Assembly (NCBI GenBank): GCA_002316315.1 | Contig: DCDG01000018.1 | Coordinates: 62,001 to 126,000, forward strand | Length of the DNA stretch: 64,000 nucleotides | DNA from: Candidatus Aminicenantes bacterium UBA1061 | GTDB taxonomy: Bacteria > Acidobacteriota > Aminicenantia > Aminicenantales > Saccharicenantaceae | Direction: 5' to 3' | In this document: positions 37,138 to 45,033 of the stretch, one piece after another | Layout of the letters: each line of letters starts with the position of its first letter | How positions within the stretch are numbered: the first letter of the stretch is position 1 | The notes under the pieces: generated by a model | Told to the model about the DNA's origin: nothing | The model's database searches: none | What the model saw: the letters and a program-made list of their open reading frames with translations, nothing else | Program-made: the position numbers and the translations under genes

Positions 37138-37511
37138 TTAAAAGCTATGGAGAAAGGCACAGTTTATAAGGCGGGGGTAGCCGTCAGACTGAAGCCGCAC
37201 TTCCCCTCTAAGAAAGCACACCGGAGGCGAGCCAAAAGCCAGAGCCTTCCTCTGCCCCACGCCCTCAACCTGCCCGCTTTCATCTTCAAAAAGATAAAAA
37301 TAAGTCAGGCCGCGCGACGTTCTGATTTCCCGGGCATCTACTACCCGGACAGCCAGCTCAACCACCTGTCCGGCAATTCCCTGAGGTGAGCGATTGGGAG
37401 AAGCGGCCTTCAGCTTAGAGCTAATGGTAAGCTATCTCCTGGGCCGTTCAGCATCTTTTTAGCCTCTAACTTATTGATTATGAATGATATCCGCTGGCCC
37501 GACCCCATTTA
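37138..37511 (-). repeat. dnaE2-tail repeat, copy D (open frame 37138-37365)
   Basis: The element runs on the minus strand from TAAATGGGGTCGGGCC at 37511 to the bases after LINCAF. The dnaE2 part is open as 75 codons (MVELAVRVVDAREIRTSRGL to LINCAFLHSF) and is the copy closest to the genuine DnaE2 C-terminus in protein sequence. Bases 37367-37511 are identical to the equivalent part of copy B. A VWFA-protein fragment abuts its upstream end. Confidence 0.87.
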
Positions 37512-37790
37512 GATGGCAGGTTGAAAGATAACCCGGCAGCCAGATCTTTTGACCTTCACCTTGATTTCATGATACTTGCCGTCCCAGCTTTCCGGAACAG
37601 GATAACCAAGAACGTAATAGGCACCGGTCAGAGTCTCAATTTTCTCAATATGGTCGGGAGCAGCATAGATTGTCCCGGTGTACTGACCTCCAGTCTTCCA
37701 GGCTATCTCTCGAAGAGAAACGGTTCCCCTTGGATGAATAGATTCCTGAATTATTAGATATGTATTATCTTCCGTATCAACCGGAAAGCC
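37509..37790 (-). pseudogene. Fragment of a VWFA-domain protein gene
   Basis: The minus strand reads PVDTEDNTYL, then TVSLREIAWKTGGQYTGTIY and ESWDGKYHEIKVKVKR, nearly the same as residues in the intact gene at 40880-42541 (around 41320-41590). It is open over about 90 codons but lacks the N-terminal two thirds. It stops at CRVIFQPAI because the TAA of repeat copy D replaces the sequence that should read VIFQPGYFN. Confidence 0.85.
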
Positions 37791-38070
37791 CTTTCAGGTT
37801 AAGAGATGGCATCCGAAACTAAGGAGAAGTGACGAGCTTCTGTATCAATGATCTATCAAGAATTAGTATCGATGGCTTGACGAGAGTTAAGGCTAATAGA
37901 AATAATGAATGGCGAGTTGCAACAAAATTTTTGTGGTGAGCAACACTAAAATAACAGCCGGCGTCTAAACATTTAAACCTTGAAGCCTAAATCAAAAAAA
38001 GACCTCCTCTCCAATCACTATTTTCCCCCTCCTTATCTACCACACCCTTGGCTGAAGAGCCTACAAAGAC
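37791..38070. other. Intergenic region, nothing recognised
   Basis: No supported gene between the VWFA fragment and the promoter of the thioredoxin-fold gene. Confidence 0.4.
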
Positions 38071-38098
38071 TTGACTTTCTTTTTTTTTGCGTTAACAT
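38071..38098 (+). promoter_or_regulatory. Probable promoter of the thioredoxin-fold/propeller/peptide module
   Basis: TTGACT (38071-38076), a 16-nt spacer rich in T and TAACAT (38093-38098). The gene starts at 38113, so the leader is very short and no clear Shine-Dalgarno is present. The bases AAAGACTTGAC are also found at the promoter before 44764. Confidence 0.45.
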
Positions 38099-38112
38099 AT
38101 TAAAAAGAAAGC

Positions 38113-39096
38113 ATGATGAAAGCTACTAGCCTTACCCACAAGGACAAATTGTGTTTTCTTCAGGGTTCTGTTAAGAAGCGCAAAACATGTGCGATTGGAC
38201 TGATAGCCGTGCTGTATATTCTTACTCTTATGTCATGTGTATCACCAAAACCGTCCGACAAGACAAATATTCTGCCTGAATTTGTGGCAGCCGCTTATGG
38301 AGATAAAAATCTAGTTTCTAAGGAGTTGCGCGGCTGCACGTTCGTAATTTTTATCAATTCTACAGAGACCTATCACATCGATCTCCTCGAGAAAGTATAC
38401 AGAGATTATTCAGACGACGTCAATATTATCGCTTTTGTTGGCCAAATTTCCCTTCTCCCACTCTTGCACGACAGATTCCCGAGAGCCTGGATCATAGATG
38501 ATAGCCAACAACTTTTCGTTGAAAAGTTTGATGCTAGATCTTGTTGCGGCCGATTTTTCATCTATGATTCGAGCAAACAATTAATCGCAGCTGGGAACAA
38601 TACAGTATTCTATGAAGAAGGAACTAGATCAATTTTACAAAGAACCGTGGACCATATCAGTTTCGATATTTCAGTTCTGATACCCGAACAGAGCGTATCA
38701 GATAGTCCCGTGTTTCGAGAATTATGGGATCGATTACGTGTCCAAGAAAAGAGTACATATGTAATATTTATGCTGTCTGATATTTGTGGCTCCTGCCCCG
38801 TTGCCAAGACAATTTCGGAATTGTCAGCAGCATTAATCAGGCAACTAGATACCATTGGAGTAGCATTTCTCTTCTCGTCAGATTTTTCAGATATCGATAT
38901 CCGGAACTTCAAAGTAAAATGGTCAGTTCCCTGGCCGTGTATACGTGCCGATGGCGATCTGGCTCTTAAATGGAATGATTTAATTCATGATTTTAGTCGA
39001 GAAGAACTGAATCAGATCCTTCTGCTTGTGGATTCGAGAGGAAAGTTGCTGGCCATAAACCAGGCCGCTTTTAAGAAACTGGTAGAGGTGAAATAA
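38113..39096 (+). CDS. Lipoprotein with thioredoxin-like fold and CGSC motif
   Basis: A 327-residue protein with a lipobox (VLYILTLMSC, lipidated C42). Two successive thioredoxin-like halves can be seen. The first (GCTFVIFINSTETYHIDLL) has lost the paired cysteines. The second (STYVIFMLSDICGSCPVAK) carries C225-G-S-C228 and continues WSVPWPCIRADGDLALKW and ILLLVDSRGKLLAIN, like redoxins. It may act as an extracytoplasmic thiol oxidoreductase. The next gene, a beta-propeller, starts 1 nt after its stop, so the two are translationally coupled. Family assignment is by motif and layout only. Confidence 0.65.
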   Translation: MMKATSLTHKDKLCFLQGSVKKRKTCAIGLIAVLYILTLMSCVSPKPSDKTNILPEFVAAAYGDKNLVSKELRGCTFVIFINSTETYHIDLLEKVYRDYSDDVNIIAFVGQISLLPLLHDRFPRAWIIDDSQQLFVEKFDARSCCGRFFIYDSSKQLIAAGNNTVFYEEGTRSILQRTVDHISFDISVLIPEQSVSDSPVFRELWDRLRVQEKSTYVIFMLSDICGSCPVAKTISELSAALIRQLDTIGVAFLFSSDFSDIDIRNFKVKWSVPWPCIRADGDLALKWNDLIHDFSREELNQILLLVDSRGKLLAINQAAFKKLVEVK

Positions 39097-39097
39097 G

Positions 39098-40183
39098 ATG
39101 CCAGACCTAAAAACCAGAGTAGCATGGGCAATACTTGTGTTGATGATGCTTGCTTCTGGGCAGGCTCCGGCCTTGTTGTCCCAGAGCAAATACAGAACCG
39201 ATTCAGATATTAAGAAGACGCTTCTTGAGAAATATCGAATCCAACCAGAGTGGCAAGAGATGGAAATTGTTCGCATCTTTCCCGGCGAGGAGGACCTAAA
39301 ATCATCTCACTATTTAAACTATCCATCAGATCTAGTTCGAATCGGGGATAACTTGTTCGTTGGGGACTATGGCCTGGGGCAAGTCTTAATCTTCGACAAG
39401 GATGGGACATATCGTGGTACCTTCGGACGTCGCGGACAAGGTCCTGGTGAGTTTTCCCGTCTGGGAGAGATAGCCGGCAACGAAGCCAGCGGAATCTATG
39501 TCACCGACTCCGGAAGAATCCAGCATTTTTCCTTGGATGGTAGTTTTTTGGAGTCATTTAAATTTTTTGATATTGTTAATGATATGGTCATTAATGGCCC
39601 TCATTTGTTGATTAATGCGATCTATGGACAGTCCAAAAATAAACAGAATCCTCTGATCATCCGCTGTGATCTCGCCGGAAATATCATATCGACCTTCGGC
39701 AACCGAATTGATCAAGACAACCATTATTCTACTGATAGCCGTGCTTATTTGGCTGCACGGGGCAGCGAAACTGTAGCCGTCTTCAGGCATTACCCCCAAA
39801 TTCAAATCTATGATCATCTGGGAGTTCTGAAGAAACAATCGCAAATCAGTATTCCAATTCTTACCCATCTTGAAAAATTCAACTATGATAGCTCATTCAC
39901 CAACCCGATGCCTGGCGTTATTAATTTGACCAGGCTGGTTGCCGGCGTTCAGATAGCAAGGGATAAAATCTTTATTCTTTTGCATCTGCCCAGGATTGAG
40001 ATTCATGAAATTGATGAATCCGGAAAGGTTCAAAAAGTGTATTATAGTCAGCGTTTAAACAATATCGTTGATTATAGGGGATTTGCCTTAAGGCCTGACG
40101 GACCGGATTATTTCGCCTATATCGTCACCGTTTCTGAGGAAGAGATTTCATTATATACTTTTAAAATCAAACAAACCAGATGA
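39098..40183 (+). CDS. Six-bladed beta-propeller protein, exported
   Basis: A 361-residue protein with an N-terminal signal (VAWAILVLMMLASGQAPALL). The family motif is GTFGRRGQGPGEFSRLGEIA, and blades such as RIGDNLFVGDYGLGQVLIFD and ASGIYVTDSGRIQHFS follow. It starts 1 nt after the stop of the CGSC lipoprotein gene and is followed by a 28-codon ORF and a six-cysteine exported peptide, so it is the middle member of a three-part module that recurs at 44764-46623. Confidence 0.85.
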   Translation: MPDLKTRVAWAILVLMMLASGQAPALLSQSKYRTDSDIKKTLLEKYRIQPEWQEMEIVRIFPGEEDLKSSHYLNYPSDLVRIGDNLFVGDYGLGQVLIFDKDGTYRGTFGRRGQGPGEFSRLGEIAGNEASGIYVTDSGRIQHFSLDGSFLESFKFFDIVNDMVINGPHLLINAIYGQSKNKQNPLIIRCDLAGNIISTFGNRIDQDNHYSTDSRAYLAARGSETVAVFRHYPQIQIYDHLGVLKKQSQISIPILTHLEKFNYDSSFTNPMPGVINLTRLVAGVQIARDKIFILLHLPRIEIHEIDESGKVQKVYYSQRLNNIVDYRGFALRPDGPDYFAYIVTVSEEEISLYTFKIKQTR

Positions 40184-40227
40184 TAATAAAGCCTATATAG
40201 CTAAGATAAAAGTTAGGATAAAGGAAT

Positions 40228-40314
40228 ATGGCAACACTTGGAGGAAAAGAAGAGAAACTATTTGGCGCTATGTTAGAATGCGACCCCAAAATTATTGATA
40301 GGAAGATAAAATGA
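40228..40314 (+). CDS. Short ORF coupled to the cysteine peptide gene
   Basis: A 28-codon ORF (MATLGGKEEKLFGAMLECDP, then KIIDRKIK) preceded by AAAGGAAT. Its TGA overlaps the ATG of the exported peptide (ATGA), so translation of the two could be coupled. No family is recognised. It may be a leader ORF rather than a functional peptide. Confidence 0.35.
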   Translation: MATLGGKEEKLFGAMLECDPKIIDRKIK

Positions 40315-40523
40315 AAAGAGTCATCTGGGTGATCGGAGTAATAGGCTTTTTATCTGTGAGTCTGATCATCCCAACGCATGCCGTGGTGAATACTCCGCTG
40401 AAATGCTCATCTTTGGTAGAATGCGGCGATTGGTTAGAGTGCCCGGAGCGAGGACGCGAAATTCAGCGCTGCGTACTCGATTGCGAAAATGGCCCAATCG
40501 TTTTTTGCCCTGGTCCAATGTGA
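40311..40523 (+). CDS. Small exported six-cysteine peptide
   Basis: A 70-residue precursor. A signal peptide (VIWVIGVIGFLSVSLIIPTHA) is followed by about 46 mature residues with six cysteines spaced C-X5-C-X5-C-X9-C-X3-C-X7-C. Such an even cysteine count suggests three disulfides. No known peptide family was recognised. It follows the thioredoxin-fold and propeller genes; in Bacteroidetes, small exported NVEALA-type peptides likewise sit next to six-bladed propellers, but the sequence here is not NVEALA. AGGAAG lies upstream of the ATG. Confidence 0.6.
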   Translation: MKRVIWVIGVIGFLSVSLIIPTHAVVNTPLKCSSLVECGDWLECPERGREIQRCVLDCENGPIVFCPGPM

Positions 40524-40879
40524 TAATGAAGAACCTCAACGAGGCCCTGGTAATTCCTTCAGGATGTACTTATAACTGTAAGCGCGCGGGCTGAAAAGAT
40601 AATCGCTGATCTTTTCGGCCAAGCATTGAGGCCACAGCTTGATTGAGTGAAAACATAGGCATAGCCAAAGAAGGTCTTCTTATAAAAACAGGGTGTTAAT
40701 ATTTTCATTTGACCCGAGCATGGATGTGTATACATAAACCAGTCAAATACCCACAGGTTTTTGAGCTCCTCTAAATACAGGATTAAGATCGGTGCAGCGA
40801 TCAACAATCCGATGATCTTTTTAATACTTCTTGTGAAGGCTAGACAAGAGCCATCGCCTTTGTGGCAATTACATCTTTT
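40524..40879. other. Intergenic region with an uncertain minus-strand ORF
   Basis: A minus-strand frame of about 80 codons (40559-40807, TTG start, LIAAPILILYLEELKNLWVF...) looks protein-like at its start, with a hydrophobic segment, but has no family or ribosome site. It may be a decayed small membrane protein gene. Nothing else is seen. Confidence 0.25.
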
Positions 40880-42541
40880 TCAATTTTTATCAGGCCCGGG
40901 GATGATGACAGAAGCTGCCGCCACAGCTGACTTGCCTGTCTCCATATTCCTTATGACCAGCCGGCACTTGTAAGTTCCTGGTTTAGCTGAAAGTTCACTC
41001 TGAATGGAGAGAGGTTTCTGGCGATACTCAGGTTTCGTTAGATCAAGCTCAATACGCCGGCTGTCAACTATCTGATCAAGCTGGTCAAAGAGAAGACTGA
41101 CTGCTTCCACTCTCGGACCGACAACTTCCCCCAGCTCCTCCAACCGAAGCCTCGCTATGATCTGAATATTATTGGGTGGCGCAGGCGATTTAACCTGAGC
41201 CTCCATATCAAACCGTAACGGTTCGCCAGAGAGTGGCCTGGGTGAAAGAGCCACATCGACCAGGTGAATTTTTTTCTCCAGCTCTGAAAAGGAAGAAAAT
41301 GGCTTCTGATTGAAATAGCCAGGTTGAAAGATAACCCGACAGCCAGGTCTTTTAACCTTCACCTTGATTTCATGATACTTGCCGTCCCAGCTTTCCGGAA
41401 CAGGATAACCAAGAACGTAATAGGCAGCGGTTAGAGTCTCAATTTTCTCAATGTGGTCGGGAGCAGCATAGATTGTCCCGGTGTACTGACCTCCAGTCTT
41501 CGAAGCCATCTCTCTCAAGGAAGGTATTCCCTTTGCGGTCTCAGGGTACTCCAAATAGAAATTATCTTCAGTATCAACGGGAAAGACTGAGGCATTAGCA
41601 TCAGCTAACTGACGGCAGAGCTGTTCATATTCCCGGCCGAGATGAGCATTGCCATTATCAACATAGGCACCGCGACCTATATAGGCCGGGTGGATGCCGT
41701 TAGAATAAAGAAGAATGATTTTCTTCCCCTGAATATAACGCAGGGCCTGGGCGAGAGACTGCATTGACCAGATAAAGTTAGAAGATACGATCTTGCCCGC
41801 CATTACATCATTGGACATCCGCCCAGGGCCCGAGCGTGAATATGAATCATAAGCAGCTCCGGAAGTTGCGATCTGGAATTGCGAATCAAAGAAGCGGCTC
41901 GGAGCCAGTGGCATAATATCTTTAGCCTGAATAGACTCAATCGCCCGTCGTGCTCCTTCCCGGTCACGGTCAGGCTGATGCAGAACATTGAGAACGCGGC
42001 CACCAGAAAAAGTTAAAACCCCAACCAGCATGTCCGGCTCAAGCTCTTTCTCAAGAGAGCGAAGCGCTGCCTCCCGGGCTAATTTAAATCCTCCCTGATC
42101 AGTAAACACTAAATCAAATAAATAGAGGAAGATGCGGTTTAGAAGAGGTTGCGGGGCCGGTACCTTCTCTTCTGGCTTATTTTCGACGACAGGCTCGGGT
42201 CCTTTCTTTTCAGCCGGGAGAGACATGGTGTGATTCTCAAACTCGGTCAGCAGCTTCTCCTTACCATTATCATAAAGAATAAAGTCTTCTTTGCTCAGGT
42301 CAGTCACCGGCTGGCCTTTATCATCAGTCACCATGACATAGATGAGCTTTCTGATGACACTGACCTGGTATTGCTGGTTATCCCTGACCTTTTCCTGCCC
42401 TTGCCCCATGTTTGGCAGCAAGGAAACGAAAACGCCAACAACCAGGAAGGCCACAAGAATAATTACGATCAGCGAGCTTGAACGCCTATTCCCGGCCGAA
42501 GCTTTCCCTCTTGATAAAGCCCTGAAGACCTCAAGCTTCAT
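40880..42541 (-). CDS. VWFA-related (acidobacterial type) domain protein
   Basis: A 553-residue envelope protein. An N-terminal membrane anchor (SLIVIILVAFLVVGVFVSLL) is followed by the domain known as VWFA-related Acidobacterial (TIGR03436): KLIYVMVTDDKGQPVTDLSK, FILYDNGKEKLL, FLYLFDLVFTDQGG at the metal-site strand, LEPDMLVGVLTFSGG, and GKKIILLYSNGIHP. The canonical D-x-S-x-S is not intact. A C-terminal beta domain follows. The domain is abundant in Acidobacteriota and Aminicenantes and of unknown function. A 3' fragment of a near-identical paralogue is at 37509-37790. Confidence 0.85.
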   Translation of the reverse strand: MKLEVFRALSRGKASAGNRRSSSLIVIILVAFLVVGVFVSLLPNMGQGQEKVRDNQQYQVSVIRKLIYVMVTDDKGQPVTDLSKEDFILYDNGKEKLLTEFENHTMSLPAEKKGPEPVVENKPEEKVPAPQPLLNRIFLYLFDLVFTDQGGFKLAREAALRSLEKELEPDMLVGVLTFSGGRVLNVLHQPDRDREGARRAIESIQAKDIMPLAPSRFFDSQFQIATSGAAYDSYSRSGPGRMSNDVMAGKIVSSNFIWSMQSLAQALRYIQGKKIILLYSNGIHPAYIGRGAYVDNGNAHLGREYEQLCRQLADANASVFPVDTEDNFYLEYPETAKGIPSLREMASKTGGQYTGTIYAAPDHIEKIETLTAAYYVLGYPVPESWDGKYHEIKVKVKRPGCRVIFQPGYFNQKPFSSFSELEKKIHLVDVALSPRPLSGEPLRFDMEAQVKSPAPPNNIQIIARLRLEELGEVVGPRVEAVSLLFDQLDQIVDSRRIELDLTKPEYRQKPLSIQSELSAKPGTYKCRLVIRNMETGKSAVAAASVIIPGPDKN

Positions 42542-42739
42542 TTTTACCCCTCCAGGAATCTATAAATTTATCTTAAGCTTTCCGCCCTGAAATTAGCAAC
42601 TTTTGTGCCAGAGCCATTTCCCCAACCTTTCCTGATATATACCGCTTTATACTGTCTGTCCTGTTCGACTTCATGAACACCTGTCCACTAAAAATGACAT
42701 CATGCTTCAGGGCGCAGGCCGTGCCCTACCTAAATTTCG

Positions 42740-43870
42740 TCACTTCAGCCCTGGCTTAATCAAATCCCAGTTTTTAATAGCATAGCGCTTGATCATGACC
42801 AGCCCCTTTTCTTCATCTACATGTCTGGCCCAGAGATGTCCTTTCCGGATGACAAGGCAGCGGCTGTAAGGCAGGGTTGTGCGGTAAAGGTAATAGCCGT
42901 CACGGCTGTAAATATCATATTCATGCCCGGCTGAAGCTTCAGCTTTTGGGTTAGTCCGAAGAACCCAGATCCTGCCGACATCATCCGTATAAAACCTATA
43001 AAAGAAGGGCTGCTCTTTAATCGGTAGATATTTAGCTACATCTTCAGCCTCTTCGGGAGGAATCGGCCTGGCCGGCTGCTGATTTTTGATAATGCAAAGC
43101 TTCCGTCCTTCTGTATTCATCAGGGTCAATTCATACTGCCTGGAAAAACCATAGACAAAAATCTCAGGGTTAACAGCTGCTGCCTGTAAATCATATTCAT
43201 ATCCGGTGACGACAGAGAGAGTCCTTCCTCCCTCAACTTTCGTATAATTTTCGTACGGTACCTTAATTACCTGAAGGAGACTCCTTCCATCTGGCCCAAT
43301 TTTTTCGAGAGATTTAGCTCTGCCTTTCTCATCAGCCAGTGACATAATACCCCAGATGTATCCTTGCCCATCGACAAAGAAATCAGTGCAATAACTGCCC
43401 AGAGTAATGGATTTGAGATAGGTTCCATCCAGCTGGTAAAGAATCAGGCTGAATATGCTATCTCTTACATACAAAGTCTTTTTATCAGGTCCGATGAAGA
43501 GATTACGTGGCGATTGATACTCACCTGGCCCCTGACCGAAACCACCAATGGTCTTAAGATAATTTCCATTAGAGTCAAAAACCTTTAGAGCTGGCGGCTT
43601 CATTTCTGTAAAATAAATCCTTCCTTCCTCATCAACCACCAGGTCAAAAATATTGCCCAGCATGGTTTCTGGTTTATCCTCGCTGCCAATGCTCAGCTCC
43701 TCTTCCAGTTGAAGAGAAAGAGTGCCAAAAGCAGGCTCAGCTGGATTATTAACCACCGTCAGGCCGCCTTCCTTTTCTATTTTCCCCTTCCAGGCCTGAT
43801 TTTCCTGCTTCCCTCCACAGCAGATAAGAAGCAAGGGCAAGAACCAGAGAATCAATTTAAGTCTTTTCAT
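42740..43870 (-). CDS. Six-bladed beta-propeller lipoprotein
   Basis: A 376-residue protein with a lipobox (LILWFLPLLLICCGG). Family motif: KTIGGFGQGPGEYQSPRNLF. Further blades are DLVVDEEGRIYFTEMKPPAL and VDGQGYIWGIMSLAD, with YDIYSRDGYYLYRTTLPYS near the C-terminus. GGAAGGAAAG precedes the ATG. It is upstream of the VWFA gene on the same strand with a 198-nt gap. Confidence 0.86.
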   Translation of the reverse strand: MKRLKLILWFLPLLLICCGGKQENQAWKGKIEKEGGLTVVNNPAEPAFGTLSLQLEEELSIGSEDKPETMLGNIFDLVVDEEGRIYFTEMKPPALKVFDSNGNYLKTIGGFGQGPGEYQSPRNLFIGPDKKTLYVRDSIFSLILYQLDGTYLKSITLGSYCTDFFVDGQGYIWGIMSLADEKGRAKSLEKIGPDGRSLLQVIKVPYENYTKVEGGRTLSVVTGYEYDLQAAAVNPEIFVYGFSRQYELTLMNTEGRKLCIIKNQQPARPIPPEEAEDVAKYLPIKEQPFFYRFYTDDVGRIWVLRTNPKAEASAGHEYDIYSRDGYYLYRTTLPYSRCLVIRKGHLWARHVDEEKGLVMIKRYAIKNWDLIKPGLK

Positions 43871-43982
43871 CTTTCCTTCCTACTCACTGTTTTTGTTGTT
43901 TTCATAAGTGATATATCAGTCTGATTAATAAGCACTACTCTCAGACCAGTTCGATTTGTTTAAAACAGCGAGTTTGATTATC

Positions 43983-44091
43983 TTACCATCTTCTCTTCTG
44001 AACTCCATTGTCTAAGCTTCATCCTGACACCTCCTTACTCAGTATAATCTCTATCTCTTTGAGGTGTCCACCTCCTCAGGGGGTCAGTATA
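43983..44091 (-). mobile_element. Left-end fragment of an IS150-type element
   Basis: The bases match the left end of the intact element at 52808-54134: the terminal TATACTGACCCCC, the GAGGAGGTGGACACC segment, the AGGAGGTGTCAGGATG leader and the first codons of orfA. The rest of the element is missing. The terminal sequence supplies the stop codon of the neighbouring HTH gene. Confidence 0.8.
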
Positions 44092-44482
44092 ACCTCTTAT
44101 ACTTAGCACTGAGCTTGTAACGTTTAAGCACATAGCGGACAGTAGAAGGCTTAACCTCAACTCCCCGTTCGCGAAGTATCCTGGCCACCCGGTCTCGGCC
44201 AAAGCCAGTCTTCTTCCTCTCGGCTATGATCAGAGCTTCCACCGCCGCTGACGTTCTCCGAGGCGAGCGTTTTGGCCTTCGAGACAGCGGCTTCAGCCCA
44301 GCCTCTCCTCTCTCCTCCCACCGCCTTACTACCTTCCTCACTGTCTTGCGAGTCGTTCTAAACACCCTGGCTACTTCTGAGATATTCCCACTCTCCTCAT
44401 AGGCCTTAATCACTGCCTTCCTGGCGAATTCCACTGACCCCTTGAAAAGCTCACAGTAACTGAGGTATAAAGATTCTGTCAC
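44084..44482 (-). pseudogene. Truncated IS481-like transposase (HTH part)
   Basis: 132 codons encode the N-terminal helix-turn-helix region of an IS481-type transposase: SGNISEVARVFRTTRKTVRK, RWEERGEAGLKPLSRRPKRS and KKTGFGRDRVARILRERGV. The DDE catalytic domain is absent because the IS150-type fragment joins at KYKRLY and its end supplies the TGA. The start is GTG 44482 with GGAGG about 10 nt upstream. It cannot transpose on its own. Confidence 0.8.
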
Positions 44483-44489
44483 TCGGGGC

Positions 44490-44655
44490 TCACCTCCTTT
44501 CTTTTAAGAGTTTCAATAACACTTTTAATGGAGGGAGCCCTGCTTTTTCAAGTACCAAGCTCATAAATCTCCGGCCTTCTTCTATCCCTGTCCCTACTGC
44601 CGGCTCTCCAGCACGTCGCGACCAAAGCTCCTTACTCCTCCATCCTCCCTGGATA
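44490..44655 (-). mobile_element. C-terminal remnant of a transposase gene
   Basis: An open minus-strand frame without a start reads GGWRSKELWSRRAGEPAVGT, then GIEEGRRFMSLVLEKAGLPP and LKVLLKLLKERR, ending at TGA 44490-44492. The same ending is found in the remnant at 36925-37026. It lies just upstream of the IS481-like HTH gene, with whose leader it overlaps. The family of this ORF is not recognised. Confidence 0.5.
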
Positions 44656-44667
44656 CTATGTCTTAAC

Positions 44668-44690
44668 CTGAATGAGAAAAAGACTTGACA
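44668..44690 (+). promoter_or_regulatory. Shared upstream box and -35 element before the peptide/propeller module
   Basis: CTGAATGAGAAAAA (44668-44681), three bases, then TTGACA (44685-44690). The identical 14-mer at identical distance from TTGACA occurs at 51601-51623 in front of another propeller gene. The -10 region here is poor (T-rich, no clear TATAAT at 17 nt). Confidence 0.5.
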
Positions 44691-44763
44691 GACCGTTTTT
44701 TTTATTCATTTTTAAAGCAGAAGGAGATGATGGAAATAAAAATCTGAAAAAGGGGAATATACC

Positions 44764-44991
44764 ATGAAAAAAGTTGTGTCTGTTCTTCTCTTGATTCTCA
44801 TTTTTATGCGGATCACCATGAGTATTTTAAATTTCACAACAAAAGTCTACGCTTCAGCACCGTCTATTTTCGGCACGACAACCAGGGGCGGGAGCTATTA
44901 TGATCAGCTTAGATGGTACCTTCAGGGCCGGTGGATGTACGGAGATTACTATTGCATTGGTGAAGCATCTAATTGTTCCATAGTCAACTAA
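44764..44991 (+). CDS. Small exported two-cysteine peptide
   Basis: A 75-residue precursor. A long hydrophobic signal (SVLLLILIFMRITMSILNF) ends at about VYASA, leaving a mature part of about 44 residues rich in Gly, Tyr and Trp (GTTTRGGSYYDQLRWYLQGR) with two C-terminal cysteines (C-X6-C). No known family. AAGGGGAATATACC precedes the ATG. The following genes are a beta-propeller (42 nt later) and a thioredoxin-fold gene, giving the same three components as at 38113-40523 in reverse order. Confidence 0.6.
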   Translation: MKKVVSVLLLILIFMRITMSILNFTTKVYASAPSIFGTTTRGGSYYDQLRWYLQGRWMYGDYYCIGEASNCSIVN

Positions 44992-45033
44992 ATTCCTATA
45001 TCATCTCCTCCTATCCATGAAAAAGGACATAAG

